From UBA2421 sp002343075 (GTDB lineage: Bacteria; Planctomycetota; Phycisphaerae; Tepidisphaerales; Tepidisphaeraceae), in assembly GCA_937982565.1 (NCBI GenBank), contig CALJLN010000047.1:124001-188000 (forward strand): a stretch of DNA of 64,000 nucleotides, read 5' to 3'. The translations under genes and the position numbers were made by a program. The notes under the pieces were generated by a model. The model searched no databases. It was given only the letters and a program-made list of their open reading frames with translations, and had not been told where the DNA came from. Shown here piece by piece: positions 8,647 through 17,065 of this stretch (positions within the stretch are counted from its first letter, which is position 1; every line of letters begins with the position of its first letter).

Positions 8647-9554
8647 TGGCGATGAAAGTAGACTGGCTGCGAGGCTGCGCGACTGCGCTGGTAACGCCGT
8701 TTCAGGCCGATGGGTCGATCGATGAGCCTTCGCTGCGGAAGCTGGTTGATTATCAGATTTCCGGCGGGGTAAAGCTGTTGATTCCGTGTGGCACGACGGG
8801 CGAAAGTGCCACAACCAGTGAAGCGGAAGATCAACGCATCATCAAGATTGTGCTGCAGCAGGCCAATGGCCGCGCCAAGGTGATTGCCGGCACGGGAAGC
8901 AACAGCACCTCTTCTGCGGTGCAGTACACGCGCGACGCCGCCCGGCTCGGCTGCGATGGCGCGCTGGTTGTCGCGCCCTATTACAACAAGCCGACGCAGT
9001 CGGGCATGCTGGCGCATTTCAAGGCCGTTGCAGACGCGGCACCGAACCTGCCCATTGTGCTCTATAATGTGCCCGGCCGAACAGGTTGCAACATGTTTCC
9101 AGCAACGACGCTACAACTTGCAAACGAGGTTAGAAATGTTGCGGCAGTGAAGGAGGCCAGCGGGGATATCGGCCAGATCGGAACGATCCTGCGCAATCGC
9201 CCCGAGCATTTTGCCGTTCTCAGCGGGGATGACGCGATGACATTTCCGCTGATGGCGCTGGGTGCGGAGGGTGTCGTTTCCGTGGCGAGCAATGAAGCGC
9301 CGCGGCTCATGAGCGAACTCTGCGAACTTTGCCTGCAGGGTGAGTGGCAGAATGCGCGCCAACTGCATTTCAAGCTGCAGCCTTTGATGGAGGCCAATTT
9401 TATCGAAAGCTCCCCCGGGCCGGTCAAAGCGGCCCTGGAAATGATAGGAGTGATTCAGGAGCACCTTCGCCTACCGTTGGTGCCAGTTTCTGACCCGACC
9501 CGCGTGCGGCTGGAAACGCTCCTCAAAGAGCTAGGGCTTTACAATAGCGTTTGA
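8646..9554 (+). CDS. dapA: 4-hydroxy-tetrahydrodipicolinate synthase
   Basis: DapA condenses pyruvate and aspartate semialdehyde, the committed step to diaminopimelate and lysine. The 302-residue TIM barrel has the GTTGES pyruvate-carboxylate motif, the tyrosine motif YNVPGRTG, and the Schiff-base lysine in AAVKEASGD. It starts with an aaggaggtgagct Shine-Dalgarno sequence that lies inside the dapB end, a strong signal for coupled translation. Confidence 0.96.
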   Translation: MAMKVDWLRGCATALVTPFQADGSIDEPSLRKLVDYQISGGVKLLIPCGTTGESATTSEAEDQRIIKIVLQQANGRAKVIAGTGSNSTSSAVQYTRDAARLGCDGALVVAPYYNKPTQSGMLAHFKAVADAAPNLPIVLYNVPGRTGCNMFPATTLQLANEVRNVAAVKEASGDIGQIGTILRNRPEHFAVLSGDDAMTFPLMALGAEGVVSVASNEAPRLMSELCELCLQGEWQNARQLHFKLQPLMEANFIESSPGPVKAALEMIGVIQEHLRLPLVPVSDPTRVRLETLLKELGLYNSV

Positions 9555-9563
9555 GCTTGGGCG

Positions 9564-9965
9564 TCAGGCACCCACAATCTGCGGGCCGGGTCGCGCCGCA
9601 GACTCCGCTGCCGCGCCGCCCATCGCCCCTCCGAGGGGTTTCTGCCAGCTCTCGCTCACTTTTCGGAGCAGGTCCATGAAATCCATCTGCGCAATGTTCA
9701 TCGCTTTGACCTTAATGTTGGATGCAAGTTTGGTCTGCAAGGCCTCAAGCGAAAGTCGTTGGGCGTCGGTAATGCTCAATCCTTGCTGTTCCTGCCGGGC
9801 AAGTGCTTCGATCATGCGGTTGAAGTCCCCCATCAGGCTGCGGGCGTCCGTGTCGTCGGCAATGGCCTTCTGAGCTGCTTTATACTTCTCCACCGCTGGA
9901 TGATCGACGAGCATTTGTCCCAGCTTTTCCGCGTGTGCAAGAATGTCTTTAGTGTCGGCGGGCAT
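9564..9965 (-). CDS. YlbF/YmcA-like family protein
   Basis: This is a 133-residue, almost entirely helical protein. The pattern ILAHAEKLGQMLVDHPAVEKYKAAQKAIADDTDARSL followed by a coiled helix (MIEALARQEQQG) and a third helix fits the YlbF/YmcA (com_ylbF) family. In Bacillus these are partners of RNase Y and competence regulation; here the role is unknown. A flexible Gly/Ala tail (GGAMGGAAAESAARP) ends the protein. It is divergent from the ThiF-type gene across 43 bases that contain a perfect palindrome. Confidence 0.7.
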   Translation of the reverse strand: MPADTKDILAHAEKLGQMLVDHPAVEKYKAAQKAIADDTDARSLMGDFNRMIEALARQEQQGLSITDAQRLSLEALQTKLASNIKVKAMNIAQMDFMDLLRKVSESWQKPLGGAMGGAAAESAARPGPQIVGA

Positions 9966-9983
9966 AGGTTCCTCTTTCTCTTC

Positions 9984-9997
9984 TCGACTATAGTCGA
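9984..9997. promoter_or_regulatory. Perfect palindrome TCGACTATAGTCGA between divergent genes
   Basis: A 14-base perfect palindrome lies 18 bases from the YlbF-like start and 11 bases from the ThiF-type start. Its core reads TATAGT on both strands, so the same bases could serve as -10 boxes in both directions. It could also be an operator. No clear -35 boxes are visible at the usual spacing. Confidence 0.35.
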
Positions 9998-10008
9998 TTG
10001 ATAAAGCG

Positions 10009-11019
10009 ATGTCGCGTTACTCAAGGCAACTCCTTCTCCCGCAAATCGGCATTGACGGCCAGTCGCGTTTGGCGGCGGGTCGCGTGCTGCTCGTTGGCTG
10101 CGGCGCGCTGGGAACTGTCATCGCAGAACAACTCTGCCGCGCCGGCGTGGGATTCATCCGCATTGCTGATCGGGACATCGTCGAAGAATCAAACCTGCAA
10201 CGACAGACGTTGTTCGATGAGTCGCATGCCCTGGCCCATGTTCCCAAGGCTGTCGCCGCCGCAGACCGGCTAAATCGGGTGAATAGCCGGGTCGCGATTG
10301 AGCCGCATATAGTGCATGTTGGCGCAGAAGAGATTGAGGCGCTGGCGGGCGATGTGGATCTGCTGCTGGATGGCACGGATAATGTTGTGACGCGCTTCCT
10401 GATGAACGATGTTGCGACGAAGCTCCGCAAACCCTGGGTGTATGGCGCGTGTGTGGGCGTGGAGGGACGCGTCATGCCGATCCTGCCCGGCGGGCCATGC
10501 CTGCGGTGTATCTTTCCAGAGCCGCCCTCGGCCGGGGAATTGCCAACTTGCGATACCGTCGGAGTTTTAGCGAGTGTTGCGGGCTTGGTCGCGTCGTGGC
10601 AGGCCGTCCTGGCAATCCGGGTGCTGGTCGATCGCCCGCCGCCGCTCCGGTTGCTGAGACTGGACGCGTGGGATCAGCAGGTGAGGTTGATTGATGTCTC
10701 TGCTGGAAAGCGCGCCGATTGCCCTTGTTGCGTACAGCGGGCGTTTACATTTCTAGATCACGTCGGCCATCGTGTGGCCAGTTTGTGTGGGCGCGACGCT
10801 GTACAGATTCGCGCGCCGGCACACACCGTCGTCAACCTCCAGTCACTCGCAGCGCGCCTGACGGCGGTCGCGACCGTTGAGCGAAGTCAGTTCTTTATCA
10901 AGCTGTGCACGCCCGATGCGCTTCAATTGACGATCTTCCCCGACGGCAGGGCGATTGTGCAGGGCACGACTGACCTCGTGAAGGCGCAACAGGCATATGA
11001 TCGGTTCGTAGGAGGTTGA
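10009..11019 (+). CDS. ThiF/MoeB/HesA-family E1-like adenylyltransferase
   Basis: Enzymes of this family adenylate the C-terminus of a ubiquitin-like sulfur carrier (ThiS, MoaD or a cysteine-pathway carrier). The protein opens with SRYSRQLLLPQIG, has the nucleotide loop VLLVGCGALG, the RQTLF motif, DLLLDGTDNVVTRFLMND, the zinc Cys pairs CLRC and CPCC, and a PTCDTVGVL segment that holds the likely catalytic Cys. After residue ~250 an extra ~80-residue region replaces the rhodanese domain of some relatives. Which carrier it serves is unclear, because no thiS or moaD is next to it. The cysK-cysC operon downstream makes a sulfur role reasonable. Confidence 0.85.
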   Translation: MSRYSRQLLLPQIGIDGQSRLAAGRVLLVGCGALGTVIAEQLCRAGVGFIRIADRDIVEESNLQRQTLFDESHALAHVPKAVAAADRLNRVNSRVAIEPHIVHVGAEEIEALAGDVDLLLDGTDNVVTRFLMNDVATKLRKPWVYGACVGVEGRVMPILPGGPCLRCIFPEPPSAGELPTCDTVGVLASVAGLVASWQAVLAIRVLVDRPPPLRLLRLDAWDQQVRLIDVSAGKRADCPCCVQRAFTFLDHVGHRVASLCGRDAVQIRAPAHTVVNLQSLAARLTAVATVERSQFFIKLCTPDALQLTIFPDGRAIVQGTTDLVKAQQAYDRFVGG

Positions 11020-11088
11020 TTTTGCATCGTGGGGAGGAGTGTAATCGGACAGATTGCGATCGTAGCCACAGACGGGTCGCGCTGGAGC

Positions 11089-11117
11089 TTGAAAGTTTAA
11101 TCAGATAGTACTATAGG
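11089..11117 (+). promoter_or_regulatory. Predicted sigma-70 promoter for the cysK operon
   Basis: TTGAAA (11089-11094), a 17-base spacer and TATAGG (11112-11117) form a good housekeeping promoter 38 bases before the cysK start, followed by a gaggag Shine-Dalgarno sequence. The downstream stretch ggttaataagagaatt is AT-rich and could hold an operator. Confidence 0.55.
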
Positions 11118-11154
11118 TTAATAAGAGAATTGGACGTAACTTGAGGAGTAATCA

Positions 11155-12117
11155 ATGCCCCGTCCCCCCATCGGCCGTGTTTTTGAGTCAATCACCGACG
11201 CCATCGGCGGAACGCCCCTCGTGCGCCTGAATCGCATTATTCCAGGGGATCAGGCCAGGGTGCTGGTTAAATGTGAGTTTCTGAACCCGTGCTGCAGCGT
11301 CAAGGACCGAATCGGCGCTGCAATGATTGAAGATGCCGAGTCGCGCGGCTTGATCGACCGCGACACGGTTATCATCGAGCCTACCAGTGGGAACACGGGC
11401 ATCGCGCTGGCGTTTGTTGCGGCAGCGAAAGGATATCGGCTGATCCTCACCATGCCGGAGAGCATGTCGATTGAGCGACGGCGCTTGCTCAAAGCGCTTG
11501 GCGCACAACTCGTGCTCACGCCCGCAGACCAAGGCATGCGGGGAGCGATCGCGCGGGCAGAGGAACTGGCGAGCGAGCATAAGAAGTCGTGGATTCCCCA
11601 GCAGTTTAAGAACCCAGCCAACCCGTCGATCCATCATAAGACCACGGCCGAGGAAATCTGGACCGACACCGCCGGAAACGTCGATTTCATCGTTGCCGGC
11701 GTGGGCACCGGCGGGACGATCACCGGCGTGGCGGAGGTGATCAAGAAGCGAAAGCCGGAGTTTAAGGCAGTTGCCGTTGAGCCAGTCGCGTCCCCGGTGA
11801 TTACTCAGAAAATGGCAAACCAACCCATCCAGCCCGGCCGCCATAAAGTGCAGGGAATCGGCGCGGGGTTCGTGCCCGATAATCTTCATACCAGCATTGT
11901 CGATGAAGTCGTGCAGATTTCGGATGATGAGGCATTTGCCTGGGCACGCCGCCTGCACAAGGAAGAAGGAATTTTTGCCGGCATCAGCAGCGGCGGAAAC
12001 ATCGCCGCGGCGGCGAAAGTGGCAGCCCGGCCCGAGAATAAGGGCAAGACGATCGTTACAATCATGTGCAGTTTCGGCGAACGCTATCTTTCAACGGCGT
12101 TGTTTGAGCAGGAGTGA
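11155..12117 (+). CDS. cysK: Cysteine synthase A (O-acetylserine sulfhydrylase)
   Basis: This is a PLP-dependent enzyme that makes cysteine from O-acetylserine and sulfide. The 320-residue protein has GGTPLVRLNR, the PLP lysine in CCSVKDR (Lys50), the substrate loop PTSGNTGIALA, the phosphate loop GVGTGGTITG, QGIGAGFVP, and the C-terminal GISSGGN. The residues before SVKDR are NPCC instead of the usual NPxx with one small residue, a minor variant. It leads an operon with a VOC-fold protein and cysC, consistent with sulfate assimilation. Confidence 0.95.
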   Translation: MPRPPIGRVFESITDAIGGTPLVRLNRIIPGDQARVLVKCEFLNPCCSVKDRIGAAMIEDAESRGLIDRDTVIIEPTSGNTGIALAFVAAAKGYRLILTMPESMSIERRRLLKALGAQLVLTPADQGMRGAIARAEELASEHKKSWIPQQFKNPANPSIHHKTTAEEIWTDTAGNVDFIVAGVGTGGTITGVAEVIKKRKPEFKAVAVEPVASPVITQKMANQPIQPGRHKVQGIGAGFVPDNLHTSIVDEVVQISDDEAFAWARRLHKEEGIFAGISSGGNIAAAAKVAARPENKGKTIVTIMCSFGERYLSTALFEQE

Positions 12118-12126
12118 TATTAGCGC

Positions 12127-12462
12127 ATGCACCTTCAACTTCGCCGCATCATGCTGTTTGTAGAAGATGTCGAAGGGGTCGCCGCGTTCTATGAGCGAAA
12201 ACTCGGCCTGAAGGTGCTTACGCGCGAGCCAGGGTTTGTCGATTTCGATGCTGGAGACGCCCGGCTGTCACTGCATTCTGGACAAGCCTCGGCCTGCCGA
12301 AACAAGTTCTGTTTTTATGTCGAAGACGTGTCCGGCGCGCGCCGCGAGTTAGTGGCTCGCGGGGTCAAAATGGGGCGTGATCCTGGTGCGGGGCCGGGCC
12401 TCAAACTTTGCGACGGGAAGGATCCCGCGGGGAACATTTTTCAGTTGTCCAACAGAAAGTGA
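12127..12462 (+). CDS. VOC-superfamily (glyoxalase/bleomycin resistance fold) protein
   Basis: This is a 111-residue single VOC module. RIMLFVEDVEGVAAFYERKLGLKVL gives the first beta-alpha-beta unit, and FCFYVEDVSGARRELVARGVKM plus CDGKDPAGNIFQL the second. The metal ligands of glyoxalase are not all obvious: there is a C-terminal DPAGN segment but the final Glu position is replaced. The activity cannot be named from the sequence. It sits nine bases after cysK and three bases before cysC, so a role connected to sulfur metabolism or thiol-adduct detoxification is plausible. Confidence 0.8.
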   Translation: MHLQLRRIMLFVEDVEGVAAFYERKLGLKVLTREPGFVDFDAGDARLSLHSGQASACRNKFCFYVEDVSGARRELVARGVKMGRDPGAGPGLKLCDGKDPAGNIFQLSNRK

Positions 12463-12465
12463 ATC

Positions 12466-13134
12466 ATGGCTGACCAGAAATCGGTGAACATAACCTGGCA
12501 CGAAGGAGCGGTGACGCGTGACGAGCGTCAGAAGCTGCTGAACCAAAAAGGCGTGACGGTTTGGATGACGGGCCTGAGTGCGTCCGGAAAGTCGACCATC
12601 GCATGCATTCTGGAGCAGATGTTGCTGCACAAGGGCAAGAGCGCCTACCGCCTCGACGGCGATAATGTTCGGTTTGGCTTGAATAAAGACCCCAAGTCGC
12701 TCATGGAGAAATCCGGCTATAGCGAGGACGCTGCCAAGCGTTTTGGCGTGGGGTTCAGTACAGACGACCGGATGGAGAACATTCGCCGGATTGGTGAAGT
12801 GGCCAGACTGTTTGCCGATGCGGGTGTCATTGCGATCACCAGTTTCATCAGCCCTTACCGAAAGGATCGTGATGCAGTCCGGGCTGCATGCAAGCCGGGT
12901 GAATTCATCGAAGTCTATGTGAATGTCTCGCTGGAAGCCGCCGAAGCGCGCGATCCGAAGGGGCTGTATAAAAAGGCCCGGGCCGGAGAGCTCAAGGGTT
13001 TCACGGGCATCGATGACCCGTACGAAGCGCCTGTGAAGCCTGAGATCATCATTGACACTGAAGCCACCCCCGCAGAGAAGGCCGCAGAACAGATTCTCGC
13101 ATACCTGGAGCGGGGTGGATATCTTGTCGCGTGA
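12466..13134 (+). CDS. cysC: Adenylyl-sulfate kinase (APS kinase)
   Basis: CysC phosphorylates APS to PAPS in sulfate assimilation. The 222-residue protein has the P-loop GLSASGKST (residues ~36-44), the RLDGDNVRFGLN nucleotide/APS block, GFSTDDRMENIRRIGEVA, FISPYRKDRDAVR, DPKGLYKKARAG, and the Asp-rich GIDDPYEAP lid. All active-site blocks are present. The APS kinase lacks an attached sulfurylase (CysN) domain, so ATP sulfurylase must be encoded elsewhere. It is the third gene of the cysK operon. Confidence 0.95.
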   Translation: MADQKSVNITWHEGAVTRDERQKLLNQKGVTVWMTGLSASGKSTIACILEQMLLHKGKSAYRLDGDNVRFGLNKDPKSLMEKSGYSEDAAKRFGVGFSTDDRMENIRRIGEVARLFADAGVIAITSFISPYRKDRDAVRAACKPGEFIEVYVNVSLEAAEARDPKGLYKKARAGELKGFTGIDDPYEAPVKPEIIIDTEATPAEKAAEQILAYLERGGYLVA

Positions 13135-13226
13135 ATTTTTTTGTCGCCCAATGCAGACGATAACCAGATTTTTGTGGCTTTCCTGGTAGACGTGGCGCAT
13201 CATGTTTTGACGTTCAACGCCACCCT

Positions 13227-14504
13227 ATGCGAATCTGTATCGCAGTATCGGTTGTAGCAACTCTGACGGCTGTGCCGATCGCGGCGGCGTGCGCAAGGTG
13301 CGGTGCTGGTGGAAACGCGCTGCATGCCTCGCTCCTGCCGACTGGCGGGGAATTACTTGGCCCGCAGTTTTTGTTTAGCGAAGCAGGCGGACCACTGTCC
13401 GTTCCCGTGCTTTCAAGCCGGCCCAGCGCGCGGGCAAAACTCTATCTCGATTTTGATGGTGATTTCACGAGTTCCTGGGGGACATTATCGCCGGGAGCAA
13501 CTCCGGCATACTCTCTCGATAATGATCCGACCACGTTTACTCCGACCGAATTGAGCTATATTGACGAGATATGGCAGGGTGTGTCAGAGAAGTTTTCGCC
13601 GTTTGATGTCGATGTGACGACGATCAATCCCGGCCCGCTGATCGACTTCGAGTCGTATCGCATTGTCATCGGCGGGACAGGAAGCTGGTTTGGCCTTGCT
13701 GGCGGGGTGGCGTATCTCGGCGGGTTTACGGGGGTTGATCCCAATACCGCGTATGTCTTTTCTGGCAATCTGCTCCCGGCCGACCCCCTCCACGCAAGTT
13801 TTGTGACCGCGGCGACTGCGCACGAGGCGGGCCATGGCTTCGGACTTCTGCACCAGAGCCACTGGAACGGCACCACATACGTCTCGGAATACAATCGTGG
13901 CGATGATGAGAAGGCGCCGATCATGGGCTCCAGCTATCGAAAGCGGGGTCTGTGGTGGCAAGGGCCGACAGTGCTTTCCACGTTGATCCAGAACGACGTC
14001 AATCATCTCGGAGATGAAGAGATTAACGGCTTTGGATTCCGCGCTGACGACCACGGAAACACCCCCGCTACTGCGTCGGCGCTGGCGTTTGTCGACGGCG
14101 AATGGGCTGCAGAGGGTGTTATAACCCGGCGGACTGACGTCGATTACTTTAGCCTCGATTTCTCAGGTGGTTTGCTCGCGGTGGTGCTAAGCGTCGCGCC
14201 CTATGAGGCCATGCTGGATGCGGCGCTCTCACTTTACAATCTCTCGGGCGATCTGATTGTTGACCGTGATACCGCGTCTCTCGGTGAGTCTTTCACGCTC
14301 AGCCTCCCCGAAGGCGAGTATTTTATCGCGGTTCGGAGTCATGGGTTGGTGGGTGATATTGGCCAGTATCGATTATCAGCGTCGGTCGCCATCCCCGAAC
14401 CCGCTTCGATGGCTGTGTTTTTAGCAGTTACCGGGACGGCAGCATGTCGCCGCCGGGGGCAGAGTGGCGCGCGATTTAGGTCAAAATCCTGCCCGATCAT
14501 CTAA
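13227..14504 (+). CDS. Secreted metzincin-like PEP-CTERM protein
   Basis: The 425-residue protein has a signal peptide (MRICIAVSVVATLTAVPIAAACA) and a C-terminal sorting tag, IPEPASMAVFLAVTGTAACRRRG: PEP motif, hydrophobic segment, basic end. The tag marks export via the exosortase system. The core contains AHEAGHGFGLLHQ at residues 199-209, which is the HExxHxxGxxH zinc-binding motif of metzincin peptidases. After residue ~275 a PPC-like region (DYFSLDF...FTLSLPEGEYFIAVRS) precedes the tag. It is probably an exported, surface-retained metalloprotease. The start is the first ATG of the frame. No exosortase gene is in the window. Confidence 0.8.
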   Translation: MRICIAVSVVATLTAVPIAAACARCGAGGNALHASLLPTGGELLGPQFLFSEAGGPLSVPVLSSRPSARAKLYLDFDGDFTSSWGTLSPGATPAYSLDNDPTTFTPTELSYIDEIWQGVSEKFSPFDVDVTTINPGPLIDFESYRIVIGGTGSWFGLAGGVAYLGGFTGVDPNTAYVFSGNLLPADPLHASFVTAATAHEAGHGFGLLHQSHWNGTTYVSEYNRGDDEKAPIMGSSYRKRGLWWQGPTVLSTLIQNDVNHLGDEEINGFGFRADDHGNTPATASALAFVDGEWAAEGVITRRTDVDYFSLDFSGGLLAVVLSVAPYEAMLDAALSLYNLSGDLIVDRDTASLGESFTLSLPEGEYFIAVRSHGLVGDIGQYRLSASVAIPEPASMAVFLAVTGTAACRRRGQSGARFRSKSCPII

Positions 14505-14628
14505 TGGTCCTGCTTTTCAACTTCCGGGGAATGTACTACACTGTTTTTTTCGCATCCGGATGGCTGGTGCGCTGACCGTGCGCTATCATCTAATCGATCG
14601 ATTCACTACATCGACGGAGAGTGTGAAC

Positions 14629-15684
14629 ATGGCCGTAGCACAAGCGGTTGAGCCTAAAGAAGTTACGAATACCCAGGGTGCCAAGTCGGGCAGTCAGGGA
14701 AGCAAAGGCGAGGTGGAGCGCGCCCGTTTACGGATGATGATGCTCATCCGTCGGTTTGAAGAACGCACTTACCAGGAATATACGAAGCCCGGACAGAAGA
14801 TCGGCGGCTTTTGCCACTTATACAGCGGGCAGGAAGCTATCGCCGTCGCTATTGCCGCCCATTTTCGTAAGGGCGTTGATGCTCTCATTAACGGGTATCG
14901 TTGTCACGGGCATTCGCTTGCACTGGGGATGGATCCCAAGCCGGCAATGGCAGAACTATTCGGCAAGGCGACCGGCTGCAGCAAAGGGAAGGGCGGCAGC
15001 ATGCACTTCTTTGACGCAGAAGCCGGCAACCACGGCGGACATGGCATTGTCGGTGGGCAACTCCCGCTTGGGCTGGGGTTTGCATTTTCGCAATGGTACA
15101 AGAAGAACTCAGGGGTTACTTTCTGCCTCTTTGGCGACGGTGCTATCAACCAGGGGACTCATAATGAAGCATTGAACATGGCGTCGCTTCTAAAGGTCCC
15201 ATGCATCTTCATGGTTGAAAATAACCTGATGGCGATGGGCACCCAAGTGGAGCGCCACAGCGCCGTAACCGATCTCTCGCAGCGCGCCGCAGGCTACAAC
15301 ATGCCGGCGCGCAATGTCGATGCGATGGATTTGGATATTGCCATTGCTGAGATCGGCAAGGCAGTGGAACGCGGACGAAACAACGAGGGTCCGAGCTACC
15401 TGGTGATGAACACCTATCGCTACCGCGGGCACTCGATGAGCGACCCATTGAAGTATCGTCCCAAGGAAGAGGCCGACAAGTGGAAGGCGCGCGACCCGAT
15501 CACGCTCTACGAGGCCAGACTGCGCGAGCAAAAGCTGGTTGATGACCCATGGCTCGAAACAGCCGCGGAAGAGATTGCGGCGACCGTGAATGAGGCCATT
15601 GCCAAAGCCGATAGTGACCCGCATCCGGAATTGGATGATCGGTTCGATGATATCCTGGCGGAGACGTATCCGTACGGATCGTGA
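14629..15684 (+). CDS. pdhA: Pyruvate dehydrogenase E1 component, alpha subunit
   Basis: The alpha subunit of the TPP-dependent E1 decarboxylates pyruvate and loads acetyl onto E2. The protein (351 aa from ATG 14629, ggaga upstream) has EERTYQEYTKPGQKIGGF, the GYRCHGHSLALG segment, the TPP/metal motif GDGAINQGTHNEALN with the closing ENN, and YRYRGHSMSDPLKYRP, the phospho-loop region of E1 alpha. The frame runs upstream to 14464 but overlaps the PEP-CTERM gene. It is first in pdhA-ORF-pdhB-pdhC. Confidence 0.94.
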   Translation: MAVAQAVEPKEVTNTQGAKSGSQGSKGEVERARLRMMMLIRRFEERTYQEYTKPGQKIGGFCHLYSGQEAIAVAIAAHFRKGVDALINGYRCHGHSLALGMDPKPAMAELFGKATGCSKGKGGSMHFFDAEAGNHGGHGIVGGQLPLGLGFAFSQWYKKNSGVTFCLFGDGAINQGTHNEALNMASLLKVPCIFMVENNLMAMGTQVERHSAVTDLSQRAAGYNMPARNVDAMDLDIAIAEIGKAVERGRNNEGPSYLVMNTYRYRGHSMSDPLKYRPKEEADKWKARDPITLYEARLREQKLVDDPWLETAAEEIAATVNEAIAKADSDPHPELDDRFDDILAETYPYGS

Positions 15685-15690
15685 TTTGCC

Positions 15691-15957
15691 ATGTCTGAAC
15701 CAGAACAACTGGATTTTGAGGAAGAGTTGAGCAAGGCGCAGTTTGCCCAGCCGTTCGTGCCTTTTACGATCGTTACTGCGAGCGGCGATCGATACCACGT
15801 GCCTAGCCCGCATTGGATTGCGTTCGGAGAAGACGTCGTGATCGTCCTCCGGCCCGAATGGGTTCTGTTACGATTCAGCTTTACAACATCGTTGCAATTG
15901 AGGCTCATGAACGTGCTTGATGTAACGCGAGCGTCTTGCCCGGCTGCAACTAGCTAA
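15691..15957 (+). CDS. Small conserved hypothetical protein between pdhA and pdhB
   Basis: This 88-residue ORF sits six bases after pdhA. The block PFVPFTIVTASGDRYHVPSPHWIAFGEDVVIVL recalls a short planctomycete family with a PF.PF.I..(S/A)G..Y.V..P pattern that I believe is widespread and uncharacterised. The protein is soluble and lacks Cys except near the end. It may be a real, cotranscribed gene. The C-terminal 30 residues look less ordered than the rest. No function is suggested. Confidence 0.55.
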   Translation: MSEPEQLDFEEELSKAQFAQPFVPFTIVTASGDRYHVPSPHWIAFGEDVVIVLRPEWVLLRFSFTTSLQLRLMNVLDVTRASCPAATS

Positions 15958-15961
15958 CAGA

Positions 15962-15980
15962 CATGGGCATGCCGCCCGTG
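15962..15980. repeat. Short GC-rich hairpin repeat CATGGGC...GCCCGTG
   Basis: CATGGGC and GCCCGTG form a 7-base stem with one G-T wobble and a 5-base loop, just before pdhB. A perfect relative lies at 34806-34824 behind ftsK. Hairpins of this CACGGGCG/CGCCCGTG type are known to recur in GC-rich genomes. Confidence 0.45.
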
Positions 15981-15994
15981 CAATGAGAAAAACA

Positions 15995-16978
15995 ATGCCA
16001 GTTATCCAATTTCGAGAAGCCCTGCGAGCCGCAATGACCGAAGAGATGGAGCGCGATGAAAACGTGTTCCTCATGGGTGAAGAAGTGGCTCAGTACAACG
16101 GTGCGTACAAAGTGAGCGAAGGAATGCTCGCAAAGTTTGGCCCTCGCCGCGTGTTTGATACCCCCATTTCCGAGGCCGCGTTTTCCGGGCTCGGTGTTGG
16201 GGCTGCGACAATGGGGCTGCGGCCGATCATCGAGTTTATGAGTTGGTCGTTCACACTGGTGTGCCTCGATCAGATCGTCAACAACGCCGCCAACGTCCGT
16301 TACATGTCAGGCGGACAATACAAGGTGCCGATCGTCTTCCGCGGTGGAAACGGAATTGCCCATCAGCTGGGTGCGACGCACAGTCACCGCGTTGAAACAA
16401 TCTATGCGCGCATCCCGGGGCTCATCGTGGTCTCGCCATCGACCGCTTACGATGCCAAGGGTTTGCTTAAATCAAGCATCCGGTGCAACGACCCGGTCAT
16501 TTTCCTTGAGAGCGAGAAAATGCTCAACGAGACTTCGGAAGTCCCTGATGATCCGGAGTTTTTGCTGCCGCTGGGCGTGGCGAATGTGGAGCGGGAAGGC
16601 TCGGAAGTCACCGTGGTGAGCTATGGCCGAACGATGCAGCGCGTTACTCGTGCAGCGGTCAAGTCATTGGTCGATGAAGGGGTCGATGTCGAGCTCATCG
16701 ATTTGCGCACCTTGCGGCCGTTGGACACGGCAACCCTCGTGCAATCCATTCAGAAAACTGGCCGCTGCGTGATCGTGGATGAAGATTACGGCTACTGTGG
16801 GATGGGTCAAGCCATTATGGCAAGCGTGTACAAACGCGTTTTTGATTACCTTGACGCGCCCATCGCTCATGTCCACTCGGACGAGATACCCGTTCCCTTC
16901 AATCATTACCTTGAAGAAGCGATGATGCCCAGCGAAGAACGAGTCATCGCTGCGGTGAAGGATGTCTGTTATCGATAG
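15995..16978 (+). CDS. pdhB: Pyruvate dehydrogenase E1 component, beta subunit
   Basis: The beta subunit contributes the TPP glutamate and pairs with PdhA. The N-terminus MPVIQFREALRAAMTEEMERDENVFLMGEEVA is typical of E1 beta, with the conserved Glu in GEEV. SEAAFSGLGVGAA, FRGGNG, GLLKSSIRCNDPVIFLE and the C-terminal half (VELIDLRTLRPLD) follow. I start at ATG 15995 because homologues open with PVIQFREAL; an in-frame ATG at 15983 adds four residues. It follows the small ORF and is three bases ahead of the pdhC frame. Confidence 0.94.
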   Translation: MPVIQFREALRAAMTEEMERDENVFLMGEEVAQYNGAYKVSEGMLAKFGPRRVFDTPISEAAFSGLGVGAATMGLRPIIEFMSWSFTLVCLDQIVNNAANVRYMSGGQYKVPIVFRGGNGIAHQLGATHSHRVETIYARIPGLIVVSPSTAYDAKGLLKSSIRCNDPVIFLESEKMLNETSEVPDDPEFLLPLGVANVEREGSEVTVVSYGRTMQRVTRAAVKSLVDEGVDVELIDLRTLRPLDTATLVQSIQKTGRCVIVDEDYGYCGMGQAIMASVYKRVFDYLDAPIAHVHSDEIPVPFNHYLEEAMMPSEERVIAAVKDVCYR

Positions 16979-17065
16979 GAGATGCGGAAAGCGGTAAGCC
17001 GATCGCCGAGTCCAGAACTGTCTGGATCGCCGCTTTTGGCTAACAGCGATCGGCTATCAGCAACT

